This document shows, one piece after another, positions 50,480 through 60,952 of a DNA stretch of 64,000 nt; position 1 is the first letter of the stretch, and each line of letters begins with the position of its first letter. The stretch is taken from assembly GCA_004009845.1 (NCBI GenBank), contig RMBW01000051.1, positions 62,001-126,000 of the forward strand, given 5' to 3'. Position numbers and translations under genes: made by a program. A model generated the notes under the pieces. It searched no databases. It saw nothing but the letters and a program-made list of their open reading frames with translations, and was not told where the DNA came from. The stretch is from Davidsoniella eucalypti. Taxonomy: Eukaryota; Ascomycota; Sordariomycetes; Microascales; Ceratocystidaceae.

Positions 50480-52455
50480 ATGCGCGATCCTGCCGTGCAC
50501 CGGGCGCGCATTATCGCCAGCGTTGCCGCAACTGCGATCTCGCTTGCATGTGGCACCAACGTGCGTCCTTCTATATCTCTGTCCCTATCTGCCAAGTTCG
50601 ACCCGATAAGCTAATCCCCGCCTCCTCCCGGCTACATAGTACGTATATTCCGGCTGGGCGCCGCAGTTTGCCGACCGTCTTAAGCTCTCCGTTACTGAGA
50701 GCAACCTGATCGGCACGTCCGGCAATCTGGGCATGTACGCTGTTGGTGTGCCCATCGGCATCTTCGTAGACACCAAAGGCCCGCGGCCAGCCGTGCTGAT
50801 GGGCGCCCTGTGTTTGCTGGCGGGCTACTATCCGCTGCATCGTGCCTACGATCAGGGCGCCGGCGCGCTATGGGCGCTGTGTCTGTACTCGTTTTTGACT
50901 GGCATGGGCGGTTGCATGGCTTTTGCCGCTGCTGTCAAGACTTCAGCCCTCAACTGGCCGCACCATCGTGGTACAGCAACCGCGTTCCCGCTAGCTGCCT
51001 TTGGGCTCAGTGCCTTCTTCTTTTCGCTGCTTAGTGCCATCCTGGCGCCGGGAGATCCCAGCAGCTTCTTGTATTTGTTAGCTGTTGGCACGTTTGGCAT
51101 GACTATTGTCGGCTTCTTTTTCCTGCGAGTATTGCCTCACCAGGCATACCATGCCGTTGATACAGGTATGTGTGCTCTTTTTCTTCTTCGAGATATCAAA
51201 AGGAAACGAACGAGAACTAACCAGCCGTCACGTCTTATCTTACAGAGGCTCATGGAGGCCACTCTCATCAACATCAACACTACGGCGACTCTGATCTGCC
51301 TGGTACGTCAGATCCTACCAACCCCGTTTCTTCGTCCGCCAACCCCACTGGTACTGCAACTCGTACTACTATTACTGCTGCTGCTGGCCCATCATCTTCG
51401 ACTACTGGCGGTGCCCAGAACGGTGACGACGGCCGGACGAGGAAATACGGCAAAGACGACCACAACGACGACGACGATGCCAACGAGACATCATCGCTCA
51501 TGTCACAGGCGTCATCGTCCTCGTCGGTGGCGTCGTCTCTACCCGGCGAAGTTCTTGTGCAGAACAGCGTTGACATGGGACGCTCTCATCGTGTAGATAT
51601 CCGCGGCTTAAAGTTGCTACGTGAGCCTGAGTTTTGGCAGTTATTTACCATTCTGGGCATTTTGGCCGGTATCGGGTTGATGACTATCAAGTAAGTGCTT
51701 TGAATTCAAACGAATGAAAAGATGAAAACGAACAAAAGAATGAAAGAAATCTAACTCGAGCACTTCTCTATAGCAACATCGGTCATGACGTCATCTCACT
51801 TTGGCGCGCCTACGATAAATCTGTCGACCATTCGTTCTTGGTCACACGTCAACAACTGCATGTTTCTATCCTATCTATCTGCAGTTTTGCCGGTCGTCTC
51901 TTATCAGGTGAGTCCCAGGGTTTTCTTTCTTTCTACGAACATCACACAGGGTCTAACTATTTCCCTCTCTTTCAAGGTGTTGGCTCCGACTTCCTCGTCA
52001 AAGTCCTTCATGCAAGCCGTACTTGGTGTCTTGTCATGGCCAGTATTGTCTTCTCCATTGCCCAACTCTGTGCTTTAAATATCACAAACCCACATCTCCT
52101 CGGCTTGGTTTCTGGCCTCTCCGGTCTCGGTTACGGATTCCTATTCGGTGTCTTCCCATCCATCGTTGCTGAGACATTCGGTATTCACGGTCTCAGTCAA
52201 AACTGGGGTGTCATGACTCTAGCCCCCGTCGTATCGGGCAATATCTTTAATATGTTCTATGGTATAGTATACGATGCTCATAGCACGAGCGATGAGGACG
52301 GCTCGAATGTTTGCGTGGAAGGCGTTTCTTGCTATCGTAGTGCGTACCAGTTAACCCTAGGCGCATGTATGCTAGGGTTGATGCTTACGGCTCTAGTCAT
52401 TCGTCATGAGAGGGTGAACAAGGACAAAGAAGGAAAAGGTTCAACCGTAGACTAA
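50480..52455 (+). CDS. MCH1: MCH1-like major facilitator transporter (nodulin-like MFS)
   Basis: Five exons, 50480-50560, 50640-51165, 51246-51690, 51774-51907 and 51977-52455, give 527 residues. The introns have donors GTGCGT, GTATGT, GTAAGT and GTGAGT. The start of TM1 reads CGTNYVYSGWAPQFADRL, then GTSGNLGMYAVGVPIGIFVD and GMGGCMAFAAAVKTSALNWP. This is the pattern of Mch1 and related nodulin-like MFS proteins. Twelve helices are expected, in two groups of six. The second half includes GLMTINNIGHDVISLW, FAGRLLSGVGSD, GLGYGFLFGVFPSIVAETFG and GLSQNWGVMTLAP. The central cytosolic loop is unusual: it starts HGGHSHQHQHYGDSD and later has an Asp-rich run (GKDDHNDDDDAN) and Ser-rich SSLMSQASSSSSVASS. 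Mch1 is a vacuolar membrane protein of the monocarboxylate-transporter-like group; no substrate can be read from the sequence. Its stop lies 104 bases from the PNP relic on the opposite strand. Confidence 0.88.
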
Positions 52456-52559
52456 AGAAGAGAAACAAAAACACAGGAAGTGTGTTTGTTCAATTGATAT
52501 AGAGTAGTTTTAGAGATGAAATGCTTTGACATAGCAAGTTGTAGATTTTACAGTTATTT

Positions 52560-53361
52560 TTAAGCGATAGAGTAAGTTTTCTGTACCCAAATATTTTGTA
52601 TACGACTAACTACCATGTGCAGAGCGGCATAGCCATGCCAGTCATTATTCTTATAGCTATCGGCATAATCAGAAATGCCACGGATAACTGGACATGGAAA
52701 CTGCTGTACTACACCGGCAGCTCCCGTTTCAATACATGTAGCTCTAGTCTCCCGTTGTAACTGGTCACCAATATTTGCATCTTGCATCACCGAGTTTCCA
52801 GATGCGATAATCTCGTAATGTGGATGGTCATCTTCAAGTGTTGGTCTGGGTAGCTCCCACTCGCCAAGATAAGAGTCGCAAGGAAAGCCATCTAGTTGAT
52901 GTATATGTTCAGGAGCTGTTCAGTCTTGACATCAATACATTTGGAGAGGCATTGAGTTGGCCCTGTTGTAGAAACTGCCCTTCCTGGAGCTGTTTACCAA
53001 ACTCGTATTGAACAACACCGCCGTATATGCCTGAGGGTTGGCCAACTACAACACCGCCAAGTCGAATACCATATAGTGAAGAGAGAGTTCCGGCGCCGGT
53101 TCCCACCAAAAGCATGCAGCGTAGAGATATAGGAAAGCATTGTGCCATGCTGTCAGCAGCTGCAGCCGCCTGAGTTTGGCCACCTGGTGCCGAGCAAGCT
53201 AGGACAACATTATGGTCTCCGATACGGCCATAAATGTAACTTGAAGTTCGAGATGCTTGGTTTTTAGGGCGTTTAAGCTCTTCATCAAGGATAACAGTTC
53301 CAGACACATATCCAGCCAATCTCATAGGTATCTTTTTCTGGGCACGACCGAGAGAAACCAT
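52560..53361 (-). pseudogene. Broken nucleoside-phosphorylase-like (PNP) domain of NLR type
   Basis: From ATG 53361 the frame encodes SYIYGRIGDHNVVLACSAPG, then SLRCMLLVGTGAGTLSSLYG and IRLGGVVVGQPSGIYGGVVQ, ending YEFGKQLQEGQF. This is the first half of the PNP_UDP_1-like domain found at the N-terminus of many fungal NLRs. That frame stops with TGA at about 52911. A second frame, overlapping by a few bases and shifted by one, continues the domain: HPHYEIIASGNSVMQDANIG, then CIETGAAGVVQQFPC and VIRGISDYADSYKNNDWHGY. It ends at TAA 52560. The single-base frameshift near 52910-52930 cannot be repaired by an intron I could find, so this is probably a pseudogene. No NACHT follows. The intact domain would bind or cleave a nucleoside. 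Confidence 0.75.
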
Positions 53362-53506
53362 AGTGAAAGTTGCTGAGTGCAAGGCTACTGCATCGCAGAC
53401 TAAAGATAGTTGAAGGTGTACAGAATGAGAACAAGGGGGGGGATAAAGAGGTATAGATGTTGAAGAAGATCAGCGTTTTGCCTATCAAGTAAAATGAATT
53501 GCATAC

Positions 53507-53628
53507 AATGAAGGCAACAAAATAGAGTATGTGTAGTACATGTGGCTACATGGACTGCTACATACATAAGTGTAGTAAGGCCATTCAACCTAATTTTATA
53601 GTCGGCACCTAAAAAGGTTTGGTGTTTA
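53507..53628 (-). repeat. 122-bp repeat, copy 2 (inverted), with TATA element
   Basis: Reverse-complement copy of 46299-46420. In this copy the repeat ends 145 bases before the PNP-relic start codon and keeps the CTATAAAA box, so it reads as that gene's promoter. Five differences separate the copies, and all are transitions in which this copy has A or T where the other has G or C. Confidence 0.85.
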
Positions 53629-53794
53629 TGTAACTTGTCATAAATTGCAATATATTTGCTCTAATTGTATCACTAAATATCAAACAATATACAGTACCTC
53701 CATAGAAAAAACCACAACACTTTGTACAACCAGACAAGCACCCAAGCCAAGACAGATACCTAAGCCGAAATTATACCCAAGTCGAAACTATACC

Positions 53795-55301
53795 CTATAT
53801 CCCACCACCCAAAGTTGATCTAGCTAAGGACTGGACCAGATCGGCAAACCCATCTAGTGCCATAGATGGCATGGCAGCAGTTTTGGTGGTTTGGGATCCA
53901 ACAACCGTCATGTTGATTAATGACGGAGCATAAGACACCAAGGAAAGCTCACGGGAGGCATTAACGATGCCAGTAACGTAGTCACTGAACGGCATTGCCG
54001 CAAAGTCACCGACCACAGTTACCGGAGTCGAAATTCGGTTCCACACGCTAGCACTAAGGAATTTCTCAACCTCCGGAACTGGAGGCTCAGGCCGGGTCGA
54101 GAGCGGTGTCTTGGCAGGCTCTTTAGAGGAAGACGTCAAGGAGGATGTAATGCTAGCACGGGCATGATTCACCCACCGAGTGGAAGTGTAAACAGGGGTG
54201 GTCGCATCTTGCCACTTGTGAGATGCATGCGACATTGTCAAATACTCCTCATCACCTTCCTTGACTCTCTTCATACGTGGCTTCTCGGCATTCTGTTCCC
54301 GGCTGCCGTCCGACTCAAGTTTTGTCTTCTGGCCCCCATCCTTGCCGTTCACCCGAATATAGCCCTCGGCCTCTGCACGGGCGGCCTTGGCAGACGGTCC
54401 GAAGAGATGGCCCCGTAGATAGTTGGCCATATCGACAAGATCCTCTTTGTTGGCTTCTGGCCCGAAGTACAAGTCGGTAGTGGCCACGCCTGCATCTTCG
54501 TCCGCCCGCTGCAGAGTCTTCCGGGTGCATGTTAAATCGTCCGGGTGACATAGCGCAACCGTCCGGTCGATATTCATGGCACACTGGTCAAGAGAGTGCC
54601 GAGCCATCGGGCCGTGAGTGCCCGTTGTGCCGTAGCACCACGGAGCTCCGGAGTCATGGCTGTAATCGCCGAAGCGAATATCAACAAATACTGAGAAGAG
54701 AGAAACGTTAGAGAAGATACGAAGATGATTGCATGGCAACTAGAAAGGATAACAACTTACCATGAGAACGGAATGTAGCCGCATCTATCATCGGCTTTGG
54801 GGGAGCTATTGATGAGGCGCTGACTTGAAGTGGGGCGGCGCCACAGACTAAGTTGGAAGCAGCTGTGGCACCAGTTCCATGGCTTAGAAGCCCGATTTGG
54901 ATATCAGGTTTGGAAGCCATGATGTCTTTGAGTGCCTGCGCCAGCTCCAACGACGCATCACTAACCTTGTAAAATGGTGCATTTTTCATGCTCTCCACGA
55001 TCTCTTCATTGTCCAATGACAATTGCATTCGGTCATATGGACGATCCTCTAAACGCTTGAAGTCTGTGTAAGGAACATGGACCAACAGCGTAGAGTAGCT
55101 GGCGTCAATACTGAGCTTGGCAATCTCTGTCAAAGCATCTAAACTCCCTTCCGGATCGTAGGCATCCGGGACGAGCATGATTATAGCATCCGCGGCATCT
55201 AGTAGATCGGGCGGGATAGCGTTACTTGGCACGCTGGAACTGGGCATGACCTCCTCTGTCTGGCTGTGAGCCGTGGATCGAGAAGTCATTCTAGTAGGCA
55301 T
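53795..55301 (-). CDS. Cutinase-like alpha/beta-hydrolase-fold protein with C-terminal extension
   Basis: Two exons, 55301-54761 and 54690-53795, give 478 residues. The intron has donor GTAAGT, branch TCTAAC and acceptor CTCAG. The first 240 residues show a cutinase-like order. A central strand ADAIIMLVPDAYDPEG comes first, then ASLELAQALKDIMASKPDIQ followed by IGLLSHGTGATAASNLV, with a Ser in the nucleophile-elbow position. Next are FVDIRFGDYSHDSG and the CHPDDLTC element, which resembles the disulfide-bounded catalytic-Asp loop of cutinases (C-x3-D-x-x-C). The catalytic His is not obvious. Unlike secreted cutinases there is no signal peptide: the protein starts MPTRMTSRSTAHSQTEEVMP. The C-terminal 240 residues include a charged linker (DGGQKTKLESDGSREQ) and the hydrophobic block VVGDFAAMPFSDYVTGIVNA. 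Function is uncertain: it could be an intracellular esterase or a catalytically dead relative. Confidence 0.6.
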
Positions 55302-57997
55302 CTTTGACGATAAAAATAATTATGAATAAAAAATACAAGTTGAAACAAGATAAGATAATGTAAGATTTGAATGATAATTAATGTGTATGATATATAGCAA
55401 ACAAATCTAAGAAATGATGTGTTAGTGAAGATGGAAAAGATGAAAGTCTATCCAAAGTGGGAAGAAGAGGGTTTTTATAGTCAGCTACATCTTCGAAATA
55501 GGACTTTCATAGAACTTCTATCATGATCTAGGACTTTTATGATAGTCGGCAAGTTATTAGTCGTGAGTAGGTTCTGCCAACCAATCATAGAGCCCAGAGG
55601 AGGCCCACTCTTTCCTAATCGAGCCATATCAGCTTAGTCATGGGACGTCTTCCAGTCTAGAAAGAATGCAACTAACTACTTGCTGCTGAGTCGTTTATCA
55701 TGAAAATCGAGAAGAATGTTATTCGTACTACATATAACTAAGCCCGGGAGACAAGGGCTTCATTGATTGAGGGGCAGTTACTAGGTGAAGATAGCGTATT
55801 CTGGCGGTTCGAATAGAAAAAAAAAGCTCTGTTTTCTCTCCGTGCTTTTAATATTTCTCAGTGAATGTTTCTCGACAAGATGTGCATAGTCAGAGACATG
55901 TCCCATCTGACGTTATGGGAGTGTTATTCTTCTTTGCTTGATAATCAGTTGTTTTGAACATATGCGGACAACTCATTAGTTCGTTTTCCACTTCCATTTT
56001 GATAATGTGGGTGGGTTTTGCCAGCGAGGCTGCTACCTAGTTCTACCTATAATAGCAAGATGTTGATATGTAGTGAGAGTAATCTGGTCGGAGAGGACCT
56101 CGTTACAACGTACCAGTGAGGGCAAAGGCTGGTATCGTGATATTGGTATTGTGCACATAGCCTAGGATCTCTTTTGGGCGTAGGCCGCGGCGGAAAGAGT
56201 GGCATATCTATGCCAATCATAGTTTGTATGACTATGTCATGTCCTATATCTACCAGACGCATATCCATCACTTGTATGATGGTCACCTAACAGTGAGGAT
56301 GTAAGGGTTGGTTTATTACGTGGGTCGAATCGCCGGCCGTGGTCTCTATAAAACCTCAACTTACGGTACTGTATAACCTGTAGTTAATATATTATCGAGA
56401 GCCATGGCCCTTGACTTTCCACCGCAAGACACGCCTCCTCGAAGTCTGTGCCCTCTACGGTGCAAATTCCGCTATACAATGTGGTCGTCCATTTTCTATA
56501 TTCACAGGTAACATACCTTTTCTGCCCATATAATTCCAACCCTAACCCCAAGCATGTTTTAAGAGACTACGAGGAAACCACGTCAGACAGAGTCTGCTTA
56601 TCGACAGTTGAAATGTCGTCTGGTCAATGGCTGGCGGTTTGTTCAAGGCATTTGAAGTCATCCAGGAAAAATCATATGCGGCAAAAAAAACGGGGTTATT
56701 TTTGTATCGTGACGAAAGAAAACTTGAATCGACACAGAGTTAGTATATTGTATGATATGTATATATCATTCATTACGTTGAGCTATACATAGGAAAACCC
56801 CGAAAAGGACTACCGGCCCTTTGAAAAAAACCCATGTGCCGTTTCTCACATAACACAACATATATTACGTGTAGGTAACCTTGACGCTTTGAGGCAGGAA
56901 ACCTTGAATTCTTTAATCACCTCACTAGAACCCTATGATAAGAAGTGAAGAAATGGATACTCGAACCAACGAGTCCTAAGATTAGGCTCGATTGCCAACA
57001 AAGCCATGTACCACGAAAACCAAAGTAATGTGTACAAGTATATACATATCCCTGTAATATATGTATATAAACATGTAATTATTGCCATAATACGTGCTAA
57101 TATATGCTATTTTCGTTCTTGTTAGTATAAGTAATTCTCTTAGGTACCAAGTCATTTTATAAAGCTGCTAACACACTACATAGTGGGAATAGTAAATGAA
57201 GGCACTATATTGAGACAGGAAAAAGAAAAAGAAAAGACAAGTTCAACTACAAAAGAAAAGGGAATAAATAAATATATACAGAAAAACAACAGATTTATTG
57301 GAAACAGGTGTCGTCGGAATAGAGTAGATATTTCACATGATATATTGAGATTTGGTGAAGGTAGATACGAATTTTCTTGGTGTAGTACGAGAAAGGATAA
57401 TGCGAAGAAACTAACAGCATATATTTGGTAGAGGCATATATAAATTTTCACAGAGATATAGATAACGTGGTATATATGGGGGGACTTTTAATGGTGAAAA
57501 AAAGCCTTCACAGTAATAAAGACAATCGCAAGACAAAAAGTAGTAAAACAAGACAAAAAATCCAATATATAAAACTGAAACATCAAATAGTTACTCGAGA
57601 GTAAAGAATAAAAAGATAGGGCTAGTAAGGACACCCAAAAAATAGTATATGATCGCTGATTGTGAGAAAAAAATAAAAAAAGATTTGTAAGAAGATGTCT
57701 TCAGAACAAAAGACATGTAACTAGAGATAGAGACTACTGGTCAGAGAAAAAAGGACCAAAATAGAAACCAAAAAACATCATGAGGTCGTTAACTTGATTC
57801 TAACAAAACAAATTAGAAATCATAGGTATACTACAACTGTTGAATATCAATAGTAGCAGTGAAGAAAAAATATTCTCGCTGGTAATTATGGAATATAAGA
57901 CAAGAAATAACTATTGAAAAGGAATTACGCTTGTCTGTATATGTCTATCCATACCAAGGTGTCTCATATATTATATGATTTGTGTATTTTATTTGCG
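55302..57997. other. Intergenic, 2.7 kb, no gene recognised
   Basis: AT-rich DNA between the cutinase-like gene's start and the DUF2841-type gene's end. A-rich runs are common after 57480. An imperfect inverted repeat at 56970-56990 could form a short hairpin. A short open frame at 56448-56792 has no family features. It should hold the promoter of the cutinase-like gene. Confidence 0.55.
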
Positions 57998-60293
57998 TTA
58001 CTTAGAATAACTTGTGTACCCCGTAGATTGAGATACCACACCAACACCAGATCCCGAGCGGAACAGCGGTGGGTGTTGATGTTGCTGCTGTTGCTGGACA
58101 GCTATGGTGGCCCCCGTCGTAGTTGTATGGTCAAATGGCCCACCGGTATAAGACGTGGTGTGTGAAAGACTTGGGGCATACGACGGTTGCTGTTGCTGGG
58201 TTGAGGATGTCACCGAGTGTGGGTTGAATGAGTATATGGAATTCTGAGAAGTCGGTGTAGAGGCCGGGCTATGCCAATGCGATGTATGTTGCTGCTGGTG
58301 TTGGGATTGTGTAGATTGTGAGGTATGGTGTTGTACATGGTGGGAGTGTTGTGTATGATGCTGTGGAGCTGTAGAGTGATATAGCGATGTTGGTGTCGTT
58401 GGAGGGAATTCAGATGAAGACGTCGGATAGAGTAGCGATGAGCGGCGGGTCGAGTCATGCGTAGGCTGAGAAGCTGGCGACATCAAATCTGATACGGGTA
58501 GCGATATACCAACGCCGGATGGATGGACGCCAATATTAGCAGTATCGACGTAGTGTGGCTGGTAGGTGGTTTAATTGATTAACGCAAATCCCAAGTTGGT
58601 ATGTAAAGAAACATAAATACAAGAGGTCGGTCAGCTTACAGGTATGCTATCTAGGTACGGAGCTCCATTTGCGGGCCCAGAAAGCGAAACTTGGCCGGTG
58701 TTGTTGACAGGAGGAAGTATGGGATGATGGTTGGAATGTGTCATGTGCGATAAGCCCGGGGCTGTCGAGGCATGTACAGAGACATTGGGCGAGTTGGTCT
58801 GTTCAACATCGTTACGGATTGAGGCATCGGGGTCTTCAGACAGGCGATAGTCAACAGACTTGTCGTCGGCCATGACCCAGACTTGGGTTTCGCCATCTGA
58901 TGGGGCTAAGAATTAGTAGGTGTACTTGGTTGGCCTGAGATATTGAACATGAGATAACATACCGATCTCGCCACGGCGGAAGCGTTCTTCTTGCTTGGCT
59001 ACAGCAAAGATCTCAGACAGGAACGGCCGCTTCTTAGCGTTAGTGGGGTTTTCCTTGTCCGCAAAGAATGCAGAGAGAGCATCCATGGTGACTTCCTCGA
59101 GCTTCTCAACGCTGAGGTTGGACTTTTGAACATCGGCCAGTTGCTCCCGCTTTGGGACAACAATGAGACGTAGAATGTGTGTGAGCAAGTACACACGTTC
59201 TATCGGGATCGGTTAGTTTTTCCACATGCTACATATGTGACTACGAGAAAGCATACCCTTTTTGTAAAGATGATCGGGCTCTTTGTGGCGGACTTTGTCT
59301 TCTTTGGCGGTTGGCTTCGGCCACCAATCGGGCGCGCGGTCTTCTTTGCCGGTATATGGATGGTGAGATTGTTTCTTGGGCTCTACAGCCTTGACCCAGG
59401 CCTTGGCAATTATCTTGCAAGCATTTTGCTGGCAACTGCGGAGGCGCTGCTGGTAAAAGGCCCAAACCATATTGGCATCACCAATAGTGACGGGCTTGTG
59501 TGTTGCAGCCATGGTGAAGGCGGATTCATGGTCCGGCTTGGGTGGATCTGGCTTGAGACGGACACGTTTTGGGTTTCTAAAGCCATCTGTGCCATAGGGC
59601 ATCCGGGTTTCCATGGTAGATTCATCGTAACTCTCCTCACTAGACAGACTGCCGATACCACCTGTTGATTTAAAGTTAGGAAAGGGAAGCTTGCAGTTTG
59701 GCGGACATGAGAAGAGTTACTTACGAGTAGCGATTTGATTCATGGTAAAGGCAAACTTCTTGTCGTCGAAGAAGCGGCGTATGGTAGGTTGACTGAGGTT
59801 TGTCGGGCCAGAAAACATAGCAACTGATCCATCGTCGAGTAGAGCACCAACAAAGCAGTCCCGGAGGGGGATTTGGCAGAACTCGCGAAGAGCCCGGTCG
59901 ATTTGCTGTACGAACTGGTTAGATAAGCAGAAAGGGCATACTAGGCACTAGGCCGGGGATGAGTTGGGGCTTCAATACAATTGATGGACTTACCATCGGC
60001 CTTCTATGGTCAAGGGTCGAAGTGGCGGCAGGCACGGTACCAGAATTAGTTGCCGAGTCGTGGATAGAAGACACAGAATGGTGATTTTGGGACGGCGAAG
60101 TTGTCGGTGCGACGGCGGAGTTGCTAGCAGTTGCAGCAGCAGATGAGGTGACTGCAGACTGGGTGGTGATGGTGCTGTAGTGGTTGTATGGCTCGCGCTG
60201 GGCATCAAGAGTGCTGTACCGGTCCTGGACCGACCAAGTACTGACTTGGGGACGAGGGAGCTGGTTATCCCGATCCCAGTGACCTTGGACCAT
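57998..60293 (-). CDS. DUF2841-type fungal protein
   Basis: Six exons, 60293-59994, 59905-59725, 59661-59257, 59199-58963, 58905-58640 and 58558-57998, sum to 1950 nt and 649 residues. All junctions keep phase. Donors are GTAAGT/GTATGY or GTAAGC, with CTAAC branch sites. The N-terminus (MVQGHWDRDNQLPRPQ) is Ser/Thr-rich, then CQIPLRDCFVGALLDDGSVA. The DUF2841 core lies in exons 3-4: GDANMVWAFYQQRLRSCQQN, IIAKAWVKAVEPKKQSHHPY, DRAPDWWPKP and KVRHKEPDHL, then VYLLTHILRLIV and NAKKRPFLSEIFAVAKQEER. It continues into SDGETQVWVMADD. The C-terminal 190 residues are His/Gln/Ser-rich. Members are widespread in filamentous ascomycetes, and one group is named for the subtelomeric hrmA-associated cluster. 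The function is unknown to me; the basic core and disordered flanks suggest a nuclear protein. Confidence 0.87.
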
Positions 60294-60932
60294 GATATGC
60301 AATGGACAGATAAGTCAAAATAGCTAACGCGGGCGACAGAGCAATGGGCACGCGGCGATGAGATCCATATATCTGGATACAGATATATGATGAGACGGAA
60401 TATATGTGTATATATGAATTTATATATTTGCGTTGACGGGCATGAGCTGATGGGAAGAGTCAGAAGTAAGAGCGATGTGAAAGGTCCAGCGGCAAGAGGA
60501 ATTATCTGAATATATATATCTAAAGAAAATGAGAGGATATGATTGCGACAAATGACAATGGCGGCACCGGTCTATAGTAAGGTGGGCTAATATCAACTTC
60601 TTTTGATCAAAAAGACAAGTAGTTTCAAGGGTTCAAGATAGAGTAGTAGAAGATCATGGTAGGGACCACGGAAAACAAAAACAAAGATATACGGAGAGAG
60701 ATTCGCAGATTGTGTAGCAGGAGGAGGGCATGATATAGTGACAATGGCAAAGGAAGAAGAGAACCGATAGGCAAGTTGCGTAGAGGATTTACTTTAGGCT
60801 AGCTCTTCTAGCAAGCGGCAGAGGAAGAAGCAAAGCAAAAAAGCTAGCTAGACTAGCCAGGGTATGGTGTGTTGGGTGCGGAATAAAGAACAAGAAAAAT
60901 AAAAGAGAAAAGAAAGAAAGACAGCGTGAGCC

Positions 60933-60952
60933 GGGGGGGGGGGGGGGGGGGG
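60933..60952. repeat. Poly-G run of 20
   Basis: Twenty consecutive G on the plus strand. On the coding strand of the DUF2841-type gene it is a C run about 640 bases upstream of its start codon. Confidence 0.9.

Noticed and set aside
52900..52960. A 47-base intron (GTATTG to CAACTAG) repairing the PNP frame
   Set aside because: Splicing there leaves the downstream part in the wrong phase, so the frameshift remains.
56950..57010. tRNA-like sequence on the minus strand with GGTTCGAGTA and a hairpin
   Set aside because: The T-arm stem does not pair and neither a 7-bp acceptor stem nor a proper anticodon arm can be built. It is at most an imperfect inverted repeat.
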